DNA of 64,000 bases from Bacteroidales bacterium. Lineage in GTDB: Bacteria > Bacteroidota > Bacteroidia > Bacteroidales > Marinilabiliaceae. Below, piece by piece: positions 53,163 through 62,339 of the stretch (the first letter of the stretch is position 1; the number at the start of each line of letters is the position of its first letter). Location of the stretch: contig SUWW01000014.1 of assembly GCA_015061285.1 (NCBI GenBank), positions 1 through 64,000 of the forward strand. The letters run 5' to 3'. Position numbers and translations under genes: made by a program. The notes beneath the pieces were generated by a model. The model worked only from the letters and a program-made list of their open reading frames with translations, was not told where the DNA came from and made no database searches.

Positions 53163-54986
53163 CGACTTGGCTAAATTGCGAGGCTGGTCGACGTTGCAAC
53201 CGCGCATTACAGCTATATAGTAGCTTATCAGTTGCAATGGTATGACAGAGAGTATCGGCGAGAGTGATTCGTCAATCTCAGGAATCTCTATCACGTCATC
53301 GGCAAGGTGCTTTATGGTTGTGTCGCCTTGGGTGACAACGGCAATCACTTTGCCTTTGCGAGCCTTAACCTCCTGTATGTTAGAAACTATCTTTTCGTAA
53401 TATTTATCCTTAGTGCCCAGCACAAACACAGGCATCTTGTCGTCGATGAGGGCGATAGGACCGTGCTTCATTTCGGCTGCAGGATAACCTTCGGCGTGTA
53501 TGTAGCTAATCTCTTTTAGTTTGAGTGCTCCTTCGAGTGCCACGGGATACAAGAATCCTCTGCCGAGGTAGATGGCGTTGGTTGCCTCTACATATTTCTG
53601 CGAAATCTCTTTTATGTGGTCTTCGTCTTTGAGTATCTCCTTGATTTTATCGGGAATCTCAAGCACTTGCTCAATAAGGCTATGGTATGTCTCGTCGCTG
53701 ATGAAGCCTCGGCGTTTACCGATGAGGTAAGCCATCATAGTAAGTATGATAACCTGCGCCGTGAAAGCTTTCGTTGATGCAACACCAATTTCAGGGCCTG
53801 CGTGCGTATATACGCCAGCGTGAGTCTCGCGAGCAATTGACGAACCTACTACGTTGCAGATGCCTAAGATGAGCGCGCCTTTCTCTTTTGCCATACGTAT
53901 AGCTGCAAGTGTGTCGGCTGTTTCGCCCGATTGCGAAATAGCTATTACCACATCGTCTTCTTCGATTATAGGGTCACGATAGCGGAATTCCGATGCATAT
54001 TCTACTTCAACTTGCTGGCGAGCAAAGGTTTCAAATAGATATTCACCTACAAGACCAGCGTGATAGCTCGTTCCGCAAGCAACAATGACAATACGTTTTG
54101 CTTTAGCTATGCGCGGAATCACTTCGTTGATACCGCCGAGCATAATTTGTGTCATGTCGTTGTTTATGCGGCCGCGGAATGAATCGGCAATGGTGGTAGA
54201 CTGTTCGTGAATCTCTTTGAGCATGTAGTGAGGGAAATTTCCCTTGTCGAAGCTCTCGATGGAGAGGTTCAATCGGCTTATAACGAGTTCTTTTGCTTCG
54301 TTGTTGAGGTTCTTGAGTGATATGCCATTGGTGCTTACTACTGCTATCTCTTCATCGTTGAGGTAGAGCACGCGGTCGGTGTATTCTGTGATAGGCGTAG
54401 CGTCCGAAGCGAGGAAATACTCGCCTTCGCCGCAACCAATAACAAGCGGACTACTCTTGCGCGAAGCAATAAGTTTGTCGGGCTCGTCGAGGCATATAAC
54501 TACTATGCCGTATGCACCTACGACCATTCTTAGAGCGGTTTGCACAGCAGTTTCGGCTGATACTTTTTCCTCTAAGTATATATTTTCAATAAGGTTTACA
54601 AGGACTTCGGTGTCGGTCTCACTTTGGAATTTATAACCGTTCTTAGTGAGCATCTTCTTTATGCTGGCATAATTCTCTATAATACCATTATGTACGAGGA
54701 TAAACTTGCCGTTCATCGATTTGTGCGGGTGTGCGTTGACGTCGTTAGGCAAGCCGTGAGTTGCCCAACGTGTGTGACCTATACCAATGGTACCAGCGAT
54801 GTTTTGCCCGCTTACCAAATTCTCCAAATCGCGCACTTTGCCTTTGCATTTATACAACGAAGCATTGCCGTTGTCCATAAGTGCAATACCAGCTGAGTCG
54901 TAGCCTCTATATTCCAAGCGTTGGAGGCCTTTTATAAGAATTGGATATGCAGTGCGAGTGCCTATGTATCCTACTATTCCACACAT
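53148..54986 (-). CDS. glmS: glutamine-fructose-6-phosphate aminotransferase
   Basis: Makes glucosamine-6-phosphate for peptidoglycan and LPS. The N-terminal glutaminase (Ntn) domain has Cys2 as nucleophile (MCGIVGYIG), with HTRWATHG near 70-77 and HNGIIENY near 98. Two SIS isomerase domains follow, with CGTSYHAG near 305, SQSGETADTL near 352 and TKAFTAQ near 405. The C-terminus ends NLAKSVTVE, the conserved family tail. Length 612 is normal. A perfect -7 box lies 26 bases upstream, overlapping the end of the preceding gene. Confidence 0.98.
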   Translation of the reverse strand: MCGIVGYIGTRTAYPILIKGLQRLEYRGYDSAGIALMDNGNASLYKCKGKVRDLENLVSGQNIAGTIGIGHTRWATHGLPNDVNAHPHKSMNGKFILVHNGIIENYASIKKMLTKNGYKFQSETDTEVLVNLIENIYLEEKVSAETAVQTALRMVVGAYGIVVICLDEPDKLIASRKSSPLVIGCGEGEYFLASDATPITEYTDRVLYLNDEEIAVVSTNGISLKNLNNEAKELVISRLNLSIESFDKGNFPHYMLKEIHEQSTTIADSFRGRINNDMTQIMLGGINEVIPRIAKAKRIVIVACGTSYHAGLVGEYLFETFARQQVEVEYASEFRYRDPIIEEDDVVIAISQSGETADTLAAIRMAKEKGALILGICNVVGSSIARETHAGVYTHAGPEIGVASTKAFTAQVIILTMMAYLIGKRRGFISDETYHSLIEQVLEIPDKIKEILKDEDHIKEISQKYVEATNAIYLGRGFLYPVALEGALKLKEISYIHAEGYPAAEMKHGPIALIDDKMPVFVLGTKDKYYEKIVSNIQEVKARKGKVIAVVTQGDTTIKHLADDVIEIPEIDESLSPILSVIPLQLISYYIAVMRGCNVDQPRNLAKSVTVE

Positions 54987-55012
54987 GTTTTTATTCTTTA
55001 TTTATTCGGTTG

Positions 55013-55020
55013 CAAAATTA
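55013..55020 (-). promoter_or_regulatory. -7 box of glmS
   Basis: TAATTTTG (then C) on the minus strand matches TAnnTTTG, 26 bases before glmS. It overlaps the stop codon of the DUF4954 gene. Confidence 0.55.
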
Positions 55021-56841
55021 TATAATAAAAGCTTTGGCCGCCATAGAACGCGATTCGCAGAAGGCTGTAGCTGCTTTTTTGCCTTTCTCGTCGGCGCTTG
55101 CATATATTTGTGTAAATGTGTCGTATGCCTCTTCTGGGTAATCGGCGCTATACGATAGTGAGAGTTTCTTCATAGAATCGCGCTCTGCATCGAAAATGAG
55201 CGAACGTTCAAATTCATCGAAGAATCCAACGCACTGTTTTGCCGCTTTGCTAAGCGTCTCGGTATCCGACGTTGGCGTTAGTCCGAAGAGCTCTTGGCAT
55301 TTCATTCTTACGTAGTGCACTTCGTCGTCGGCAAAGTTTTTGGCCATTTCGCGTATGCGTTCGTCGAGCTCTTCAATGGTAGCTATGTTGCCACTCGTTA
55401 TGTCGTTTTCGATGGCTTCGGTGCGTTGTTTGGTAGTTATGAAGCCGCCAAGGTCAATCCACTCCATGGCGTTGTTCTCGTCGGCATATTTATCGATACT
55501 TTTTATGCTGCTGAAAAATTTCGATAGCAAAATTGCTTCCGCAAGTTTCTGGTATGCGAGTTCGGCGCGCACAACAAACAGGCGTTGTATTTTGCATCCG
55601 CCATACATAATTATGTCGCTCTCTTTTTCCGATAGTTTGTGGCAAAGTGTTGCGGCTTTCAATATCGTATTTATGATTAGCGGATTGAAGGTGTCGGTAC
55701 TTATGCAGTCGCGGCAAAGGTCGGGGTGACGGTGGTCGCGATCTTGCCATTTTTGTTCGTCGCGGGCGAGCGAGATGGTCCGCAAGTTTTGTGCTGGCAG
55801 CAACACGCTACTGCTATCTTTCTCGATAAGTAGCGAGAACGGAAACTCCGACGTGTCTGGGTGCGACTTGTGATGCCCCACAACCATGCTGAATGCGCCA
55901 ATCTTAGCCGGTGCCAATATGTAACTGCCCGAACCCGATTTCGCACCACGGCAATAAACAGCTTGGTGGCGCGGTCCGAGGCGATAGTGGTGGTTGCTGG
56001 CATTAGTGCCGCTACCCGCATTGAAAAACGAGTATGCACCAGCTATCAGCAACGACGTCTTGTGATGCGACACGGTGTACGGTCCGCAGAAGGCACTGAT
56101 GGCCTCGCCGCAGAGCAGTTGCGCGTTGGCAAATGCCATGCTATTCTCCATCGTCATGCCTGACGAGATCTCTACTGACTGACCCACAAACGAGCGCTCC
56201 ACTTTTGCGTGGTCGCTGAGGTGCGAACCCTCTTGCACCACCGATTCGCGAATGGTGACGCCGGCTTTCACTGTGGTCGGCATCTTCTCAGCAGAGAGAA
56301 TTATTGAATCGCGAATCTCCTTTGCGCCACTAATTACGGCATTGTCGCCAATGTAGCAGACGCCGTTTTGCTTGGCAGCAAGTCTATTTATAGCATCGCG
56401 CAACCCATTGCGATGTCCATGAAAAATTGCCATGTGTGCAATATTCGATGTAAGGTGCGGGTGCATCTGTATGCTATAAATGCCGCTCTCGTTGAGTGGC
56501 TCTACAGCGCCAGGAAGTTCCTTGCCCGTAATTATGCCGCAATCGATAATAGTTACATTCTTATGAATGTTGTAATTGCTTAGCAATGTGGTGTTTATTA
56601 CACAACTATTCTCGCCCAAATGGCAGTCGACAATTGTGGTGTTATATAGGCAAAACGGCAGTTGAACGCCTTCGAAGGTTACTTCTGTCCAACCCTCAAT
56701 TTCCACTTTGCCAATAAAAACAACGTTGCGAACGCGAGCCGCATTGAACGTTTCGCCAACTGAGATGCCATCCCAATTGGGCGATGCGGTACAACCGTTG
56801 CGTTCGAGTTGCTCTATTTCTGCATTATTCAGCAGTCTCAT
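55018..56841 (-). CDS. DUF4954 left-handed beta-helix protein
   Basis: A cytosolic protein of 607 residues that I place in DUF4954. Residues about 40-330 contain many hexapeptide-like turns of a left-handed beta helix, as in acyltransferases and nucleotidyltransferase C-domains (for example VGETFNAARVRNVVFIGKV, AVISGAKEIRDSIIL, KAGVTIRESVVQEGSHL). A HHKTSLLIAGAYSFFNAGSGTNAS segment and a Gly-rich GAKSGSGSYILAPAKIGAFSMVVGHHK region follow; the C-terminal third is helical. This suggests a sugar-phosphate or acyl transferase-like role but no reaction is established. Its first 17 bases overlap the end of the YfhO-like gene. Confidence 0.8.
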   Translation of the reverse strand: MRLLNNAEIEQLERNGCTASPNWDGISVGETFNAARVRNVVFIGKVEIEGWTEVTFEGVQLPFCLYNTTIVDCHLGENSCVINTTLLSNYNIHKNVTIIDCGIITGKELPGAVEPLNESGIYSIQMHPHLTSNIAHMAIFHGHRNGLRDAINRLAAKQNGVCYIGDNAVISGAKEIRDSIILSAEKMPTTVKAGVTIRESVVQEGSHLSDHAKVERSFVGQSVEISSGMTMENSMAFANAQLLCGEAISAFCGPYTVSHHKTSLLIAGAYSFFNAGSGTNASNHHYRLGPRHQAVYCRGAKSGSGSYILAPAKIGAFSMVVGHHKSHPDTSEFPFSLLIEKDSSSVLLPAQNLRTISLARDEQKWQDRDHRHPDLCRDCISTDTFNPLIINTILKAATLCHKLSEKESDIIMYGGCKIQRLFVVRAELAYQKLAEAILLSKFFSSIKSIDKYADENNAMEWIDLGGFITTKQRTEAIENDITSGNIATIEELDERIREMAKNFADDEVHYVRMKCQELFGLTPTSDTETLSKAAKQCVGFFDEFERSLIFDAERDSMKKLSLSYSADYPEEAYDTFTQIYASADEKGKKAATAFCESRSMAAKAFII

Positions 56842-59314
56842 TCTTGTATCCTTTTATGTAATATACTATGCCTCCAATAATCAATAGAATAACTAATGCC
56901 GAGGCTATGTATGCTATTATGCGGCCAGTAGTATAGCTCTGTGGCTCGAAGCGCATTTCTATATCGTGCTCGCCTTCAGGTATTTGGATTGCTCTTAGTA
57001 CATAGTTAGCTCTTTCTATTGTAGCTTCTTTGCCATCTATTGTAGCTGTCCAACCTTTAGGGTAGTAAATCTCGCTAAATACTGCCAATTTGTTGTGTGA
57101 CGATTTGGTGTGATATGTTAGCTTATTTGGTGCATACGATGTGCGAACTATCGATGCCGTGCTGTCGGGTGTGCTACGTATGTTTTCGTTCTCTACCACT
57201 GCTGTGCGGCGCAAGTCGGCAGTAGCAACGTTTCGTAGCGCATCGTCGGGCGTGGGAGCGTAGATAACATCATCGACAAACCACGCTGCGCCCATAGCAT
57301 TGGGGTTCTGTATTGGTTCTGCATTGGGATTATAGATGAAGTATTTGGTGTTGAGCATATTTATAGCATTAGAATGCTCAAGTTGTTTGGCTATCCCTTC
57401 AACATCTTGCGAGTTGAGCGCCGTACGCACAGCCATCCATTCCTGACCAAGCTCATAATCAATCAAATCTTGATAGCGATGGAGTTTGGCGCCATGATAG
57501 CCGCCAATCGATTGATGGAAATAGCTCGTGTAGGCTTCGTTCCACGGATTGCGATAAAGTGATGTGACGCGATGCGGTTCTTTGTCTTGCATGATTATTT
57601 TGTCTGCCGTGCTTGCCACAAAAGTGTTCTTGGCGTCGTGCTTGCTTACGAAGTCCTCCGAAGATAGGTAGCGTCGATCTACTTGCCACATATCCAATCC
57701 TATAAGTATAGCTATAGTGGCGAGGGCTATTAGTTCGCTAATCTTACGTACGGAAAGAAACCACAGTGCCGATGACGACAATAATATAAATACCAACGTA
57801 CGTATGGCATCGCTTTGTGTTATTTGGGCGCGTGTGGCTATTATGGCGTTGCGAAGTTCGCTATATATAGCGCCATTCTGGCCTGCTATGAGTTGCGACA
57901 GCTGTTCTTCTTCGGCTTCGTTGAGGAACGAGTAGAATGTTGTTGGCATTACGGCTATAAGTATAGGTATGCTTACTGCAAGTCCTAATGCACCAAAGAA
58001 TTTTTTAGGATAAGCTTTTATGAGTTCCGGATTCTCGATAAGTTCTTTCAATCCCAAGAATCCAAGCATTGGTATGCTCACCGTAGCTATTACGAGTGCC
58101 ATCTCCACGGTGCGGAACTTGTTATACATAGGGAAATGATAGAACATGAAGTCGGTGAATGGCATGAAATTCTTGCCCCATGCCAAGAATATCGAGAAGA
58201 TTGTTGCTGCAATGAGCCACCACTTCTCACGTCCTTTGCAGTAGAAACAGCCAAGGAAGAATAGGAAGCAAACTATAGCACCAACGTAAACTGGACCACT
58301 GGTGAAGCTTCTGTCGCCCCAATAGCTGCTTTGGCTTGCCACTGCTTGACGAATCTGTGGGTCGCTGATTTTTTGTACGTATTTATTATCAGCTCCAATG
58401 GCTTCCGATGCTCCGCCCACAATGTTAGGAATGAGTAACGTAGGTGTCTCTTTTTTGCCATAGCTCCAAGCAAGCGCATAATCTTTGTCCAAACCCGAAG
58501 AGGCTTTCTGCTCCGTGCTTTCCGTAGTCTTCAACTCCGACTTGCCGCGAGTAGAAAATTCGCTGTATTCGTATGTAGTCCATAGGTTTACCGTGCCTGG
58601 TAAAATGGATAGCACGATGGCCGCTGCCAGCGTACCTACGTTTTTGCCAAACTCTTTGTAGGCCTTGTCTTTTATAGCCACTATCACTTCAGCAATGATG
58701 AGCACCATAAGCATCAATCCCAGATAGTAAGTAATCTGGATGTGGTTGTAGGCTAACTCCATGCCGAATGCTACGGTTGTAAGTATACCGCCAGCAATGC
58801 GGTTGCCTCTGAAGATGGTCAACACTCCAGCCACCACAATTGGCATGATAGCTATGGCATAGGCTTTAGTTATGTGGCCTGCTATAATTATGATTATGTT
58901 GTACGACCCCAGCGCAAACGCCAATGCTCCAATGGCTGCTACAATTTTGTCGGCTTTGAGCGAGAGTAGCAATACGTAAAATCCTAATAAATACAGGAAT
59001 AGTATCGATACCGTGCCGTATGGCATGCCCAAACGAGTGATTTTGTTGAGATTCTCAAACACATTGCTCGTGTTGTCGGCTTTTATTTGGTAGGCTGGCA
59101 TTCCAGAGAACATCGAGTTTGTCCACATCGACGCGTCGCCGGTCTCTTTGGTATATTCACTCAATTCGTGCGCCGATCCAATTGCTTGCGTGTTATCGCC
59201 TTGCGGAAGCACTTTGCCTTCCAAAATAGGAGTGAAGTACAAAAAACTTACTACTGCAAAAGCTACCACTATAGCTATGTGCGGCCAAAAACTATTCAGA
59301 AATTTCTTTATCAT
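56825..59314 (-). CDS. YfhO-like polytopic membrane protein
   Basis: An inner-membrane protein of 829 residues with about a dozen TM helices, of the bacterial YfhO (DUF6311/GT-C-like) type. The first TM helix is followed by a periplasmic loop with QGDNTQAIGSAHELSEY, which carries the conserved acidic residue of the GT-C superfamily. A long soluble domain lies between the later helices (about 560-795), with the family YYPKGWTATIDGKEATIERANYVLRAI element near 765, and one last TM helix is near 800. Related proteins glycosylate teichoic acids or other envelope polymers with lipid-linked sugars. It overlaps DUF4954. Confidence 0.85.
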   Translation of the reverse strand: MIKKFLNSFWPHIAIVVAFAVVSFLYFTPILEGKVLPQGDNTQAIGSAHELSEYTKETGDASMWTNSMFSGMPAYQIKADNTSNVFENLNKITRLGMPYGTVSILFLYLLGFYVLLLSLKADKIVAAIGALAFALGSYNIIIIIAGHITKAYAIAIMPIVVAGVLTIFRGNRIAGGILTTVAFGMELAYNHIQITYYLGLMLMVLIIAEVIVAIKDKAYKEFGKNVGTLAAAIVLSILPGTVNLWTTYEYSEFSTRGKSELKTTESTEQKASSGLDKDYALAWSYGKKETPTLLIPNIVGGASEAIGADNKYVQKISDPQIRQAVASQSSYWGDRSFTSGPVYVGAIVCFLFFLGCFYCKGREKWWLIAATIFSIFLAWGKNFMPFTDFMFYHFPMYNKFRTVEMALVIATVSIPMLGFLGLKELIENPELIKAYPKKFFGALGLAVSIPILIAVMPTTFYSFLNEAEEEQLSQLIAGQNGAIYSELRNAIIATRAQITQSDAIRTLVFILLSSSALWFLSVRKISELIALATIAILIGLDMWQVDRRYLSSEDFVSKHDAKNTFVASTADKIIMQDKEPHRVTSLYRNPWNEAYTSYFHQSIGGYHGAKLHRYQDLIDYELGQEWMAVRTALNSQDVEGIAKQLEHSNAINMLNTKYFIYNPNAEPIQNPNAMGAAWFVDDVIYAPTPDDALRNVATADLRRTAVVENENIRSTPDSTASIVRTSYAPNKLTYHTKSSHNKLAVFSEIYYPKGWTATIDGKEATIERANYVLRAIQIPEGEHDIEMRFEPQSYTTGRIIAYIASALVILLIIGGIVYYIKGYKNETAE

Positions 59315-59322
59315 TTTTTTAG

Positions 59323-59438
59323 TTATGAGTTCCGAATTATGAGTTTCGAGTTATGTATTATGAGTTCCGAACGAAAATACCATCGAAATGCTTAATTCTC
59401 AATTTCCAATTCGCAACTCGTAATTCTCAATTCATAAT
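59323..59438. repeat. direct and inverted TTATGAGTTCCGA repeats
   Basis: Three direct copies of TTATGAGTTYCGA start at 59323, 59337 and 59358. A degenerate inverted copy (TCGCAACTCGTAA, two mismatches) lies at 59411-59423 and a looser one at 59425-59438. The block fills the gap between the YfhO-like gene and punA and could fold into a long hairpin. It encodes nothing visible. Confidence 0.65.
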
Positions 59439-59441
59439 TGA

Positions 59442-60257
59442 TTATAAGCTCTTTACAAGTTCGCTGATGATTTTAGTCATCTTCGGTTCGGCTGCGGCAG
59501 CTACTTGCTGAACCTCTTCGTGGCTAACCTCTTTTATCTCGCCTGGTACGCCCGAATCGGTGATTATAGATATGCCAAATACCTCCATGCCAGCGTGATG
59601 AGCAATAATTACCTCAGGCACAGTAGACATGCCTACGGCGTCGCCACCAAGGATGCGGAACATTTTGTATTCCGATGGTGTCTCGAACGTTGGGCCGCTT
59701 GTGCCTACGTATACACCTTCTTCCACTTGAATGCCTTCGTTGTTTGCTATCTCATGAGCACGTTTGATGAGTCGTTTTGAGTATACTTCACTCATGTCGG
59801 GGAATCGAGGTCCAAATTCATCTGCATTAGGCCCGATAAGAGGGTTGGTGCCAAAGTGGTTGATGTGGTCGTTGATAATCATTATCGTGCCCACTTTATA
59901 ATTAGGATTCAATCCTCCGCTTGCGTTGCTTACGAATAGAGTGTTTATGCCAGCGCGCTTCATCACTCTGGCTGGCATGGTTACTTTGTCCATAGAGTAA
60001 CCTTCGTAGTAGTGAAAACGACCTTGCATTGCAAGAACTGGCACATTGCCAATTTCGCCTATAATCATTCGGCCCGAGTGCCCTTCAACTGTCGATACAG
60101 GGAAGTTGGGTATCTCTTTGTAGTCGATTGATTTTTCAATTTTTATTTCTTTTACCAAACCGCCTAAACCAGTGCCTAATATTATGCCTACTTTGGGTTG
60201 CTTGGTGAATTGTGAGCGAAGGAACTCAGCAGCTTTATCAATTTCGTTTAGTAACAT
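59442..60257 (-). CDS. punA: purine nucleoside phosphorylase
   Basis: A trimeric PNP (271 residues) that splits purine ribonucleosides with phosphate. The family phosphate-binding GIILGTGLGGLVKEI is at about 24-38, VEGHSGRMIIGEIG near 57, MQGRFHYYEGYSM near 76, the SNASGGLNPNYKVGTIMIINDHIN purine loop near 109-132, and GVYVGTSGPTFETPSEYKM near 180. The start overlaps the lpxK end by 20 bases, so translation is probably coupled. Confidence 0.95.
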   Translation of the reverse strand: MLLNEIDKAAEFLRSQFTKQPKVGIILGTGLGGLVKEIKIEKSIDYKEIPNFPVSTVEGHSGRMIIGEIGNVPVLAMQGRFHYYEGYSMDKVTMPARVMKRAGINTLFVSNASGGLNPNYKVGTIMIINDHINHFGTNPLIGPNADEFGPRFPDMSEVYSKRLIKRAHEIANNEGIQVEEGVYVGTSGPTFETPSEYKMFRILGGDAVGMSTVPEVIIAHHAGMEVFGISIITDSGVPGEIKEVSHEEVQQVAAAAEPKMTKIISELVKSL

Positions 60258-61251
60258 AAGTATCTATTTTTTTGTTGAATATTTTTTCTCCGTCAAATAA
60301 GAATTCGATGTCTATAGGCATGTAGTATACTTTCACGCCCGCTATGTATGGCATTCTCACGAAGTCTTTTTCCGTTGTGATTATCACGTCAGCTTTCAGC
60401 CTATTCATCTCCTCTTTTATGTCGAGAACGTCATCGGTGGTATATTCGTGGTGGTCGTCGAATGTCATTGTGTGCACAATCTTGTATTTGCTCCTAACTT
60501 CATCGAAGAATGGTTTTGGCTGAGCTATGCCTGCAATTGCCAAAACGTTACTTGTTGGGTTTATCTCAGATTTGCAGCAACCATCTGTTATATCACCATA
60601 TACCATAGTAGAAAATAGAATGGTTTGCGAAAGGCCGATATTCATTTTTTGTGTTATTCTATCGCGGTCTTCTTCGCTGAGGTCGGCAGGGCATTTGTTT
60701 ATTATTATTATCGATGCTCGTTTGCTCCCTTTTGCCGATTCGCGTAGATTGCCGGCTGGCAATAGATAATCTTTCCAAATTGGGCGAGCATAGTCGCATA
60801 CCATTATGTATTTATATGCTTGTGTACTACGGTGCTGCATGCCATCGTCCATAATTATGCAACGTGGTTTTTTGCGCTTTATTACCGATTTGATAGCTGC
60901 ATTGCGGTTGCCATCAATAGTTATCGTTAGGTATTTATGATGTTTGTGAAGCATCATTGGCTCATCGCCAATGTCGGCCGCCGTACTTGCTGATGTGGCG
61001 TATACTATGCCGTGTGTCTTACGCTTGTAACCTCTACTTACCAATGCCACATTCTCATCGCCTATGTAGCGAATTATTCTATCTACTATGGGTGTTTTGC
61101 CTGTGCCGCCCACAGTGATGTTGCCTACACATATTATGGGCGTTGAAAACTTTTTCGATTTGAGTATATGCTTGTCGTAAAGATAGTTACGAACGTCTAC
61201 TACAACTTTATATATTGCTGCTAACGGTAATAGTATAAGTCGCAGATTCAT
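60238..61251 (-). CDS. lpxK: tetraacyldisaccharide 4'-kinase
   Basis: An inner-membrane lipid A enzyme adding the 4'-phosphate to tetraacyldisaccharide-1-phosphate. The N-terminal hydrophobic helix is at about 3-20, and the Walker A motif is GGTGKT at 48-53 (VGNITVGGTGKTP). LVSRGYKRKTHG near 75, GDEPMML near 96 and the IIMDDGMQHRS metal-site segment near 135 are all conserved. Length 337 is normal. It overlaps the flippase-like gene by four bases and punA by 20. Confidence 0.95.
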   Translation of the reverse strand: MNLRLILLPLAAIYKVVVDVRNYLYDKHILKSKKFSTPIICVGNITVGGTGKTPIVDRIIRYIGDENVALVSRGYKRKTHGIVYATSASTAADIGDEPMMLHKHHKYLTITIDGNRNAAIKSVIKRKKPRCIIMDDGMQHRSTQAYKYIMVCDYARPIWKDYLLPAGNLRESAKGSKRASIIIINKCPADLSEEDRDRITQKMNIGLSQTILFSTMVYGDITDGCCKSEINPTSNVLAIAGIAQPKPFFDEVRSKYKIVHTMTFDDHHEYTTDDVLDIKEEMNRLKADVIITTEKDFVRMPYIAGVKVYYMPIDIEFLFDGEKIFNKKIDTYVTKRN

Positions 61252-62315
61252 TGTTTCTCTCCTTTCTTAATTATGTCTTTCACCCAGCGTGGACCCAGTA
61301 TTGCACCCATAATTAGATATGGATAATAGCTAACCAGTCGCCAGCATAGTGCCATTGCTACGCCTGCTCCTACCGGAATGAACGATGATAAAAACTCTTT
61401 GAATACCCATTCTGCAAAGCCAGAACCGCCAGGCGTGGGCGATACAAGCATCATTATCCACATGGCTAATTGCTTGCCGAATACTACGAAGTGCTCTTGT
61501 AAATCTAATATTGATATACCAAAGAATGCTACAATCAGAGCGTTGACTATCCAATAGCGCGAAATCCAACTTATGCACGTCGTTATGAAGGCTTTGAGCC
61601 ATTTGCGAAGTGGCCACGAGCGAAACTCTTTAGAGGTCTCTATCAAGTCGTCGCCCACTTTCACTACTTTGCTTTGCCATTTGCGCAAAAACGGCAACTT
61701 GAATATTGTTACAAGCAATGTTTTGAGTATCTGCGGATTACCAAACAATCCGTATGATAATGCTATTATGTATGCAAGTTTTATTGCATATCCGAGCCAA
61801 GCAAAATAGACAAAACTCGATGCTATGCCTTCTGCGCCAAATATGTTGTCGAATCCAATCAGTAGCACCGTTAGAGGAAATACTATTGCAAAGAATAGCT
61901 CGTCAAGAAACGATGTCACCATTACTATGCCTGTGGCTTTGCCCATATGTATGCCTTCGCGATGGACAAAAAATACGGCTACGCTCGTTCCTCCTACTGC
62001 CGATGGTGTAACTGCCGATGCAAATTCCCATAACATTATTATTCGAAACGCTTGCAACCAATTCAGTTTGCCCGATGAAAGTATGCGTATGCGCTCCATA
62101 TAGCCAATGTCGCGCGATGCCATCATCATAAAGGCTACGATAAACCACAATATCGACCATCCGCTGAACGATACGTTAGCAAATGCTTCGGGCGAATACT
62201 CGTGATAAAGCAGTACTATTGTCACTCCTAATCCTATGACAATAGGCACTACAATTTTCCACGACTTTATGCTTTTTAGCACACTTGCCTCTGCATTCTT
62301 GCTCTCTTCGCTCAT
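61248..62315 (-). CDS. flippase-like membrane protein (LPG synthase TM domain)
   Basis: A 355-residue polytopic membrane protein (about seven or eight TM helices) of the UPF0104/LPG_synthase_TM family. Conserved features include RDIGYMERIRILSSGKLNWLQAF near 68-90, the AVTPSAVGGTSVAVFFVHREG segment near 99-119 and PTPGGSGFAEWVFKEFL near 287. Members move lipids or lipid-linked sugars, and some transfer Lys to phosphatidylglycerol, but no MprF catalytic domain is present here. It is placed between PBP1A and lpxK, supporting an envelope role. Confidence 0.85.
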   Translation of the reverse strand: MSEESKNAEASVLKSIKSWKIVVPIVIGLGVTIVLLYHEYSPEAFANVSFSGWSILWFIVAFMMMASRDIGYMERIRILSSGKLNWLQAFRIIMLWEFASAVTPSAVGGTSVAVFFVHREGIHMGKATGIVMVTSFLDELFFAIVFPLTVLLIGFDNIFGAEGIASSFVYFAWLGYAIKLAYIIALSYGLFGNPQILKTLLVTIFKLPFLRKWQSKVVKVGDDLIETSKEFRSWPLRKWLKAFITTCISWISRYWIVNALIVAFFGISILDLQEHFVVFGKQLAMWIMMLVSPTPGGSGFAEWVFKEFLSSFIPVGAGVAMALCWRLVSYYPYLIMGAILGPRWVKDIIKKGEKQ

Positions 62316-62339
62316 TGCTGTGCTTCGTGTTATAATGTT

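Noticed and set aside
54987..55017. glmS-type riboswitch ribozyme upstream of glmS
   Set aside because: Only about 30 bases separate glmS from the preceding gene, and the -7 box sits there; there is no room for the ribozyme.
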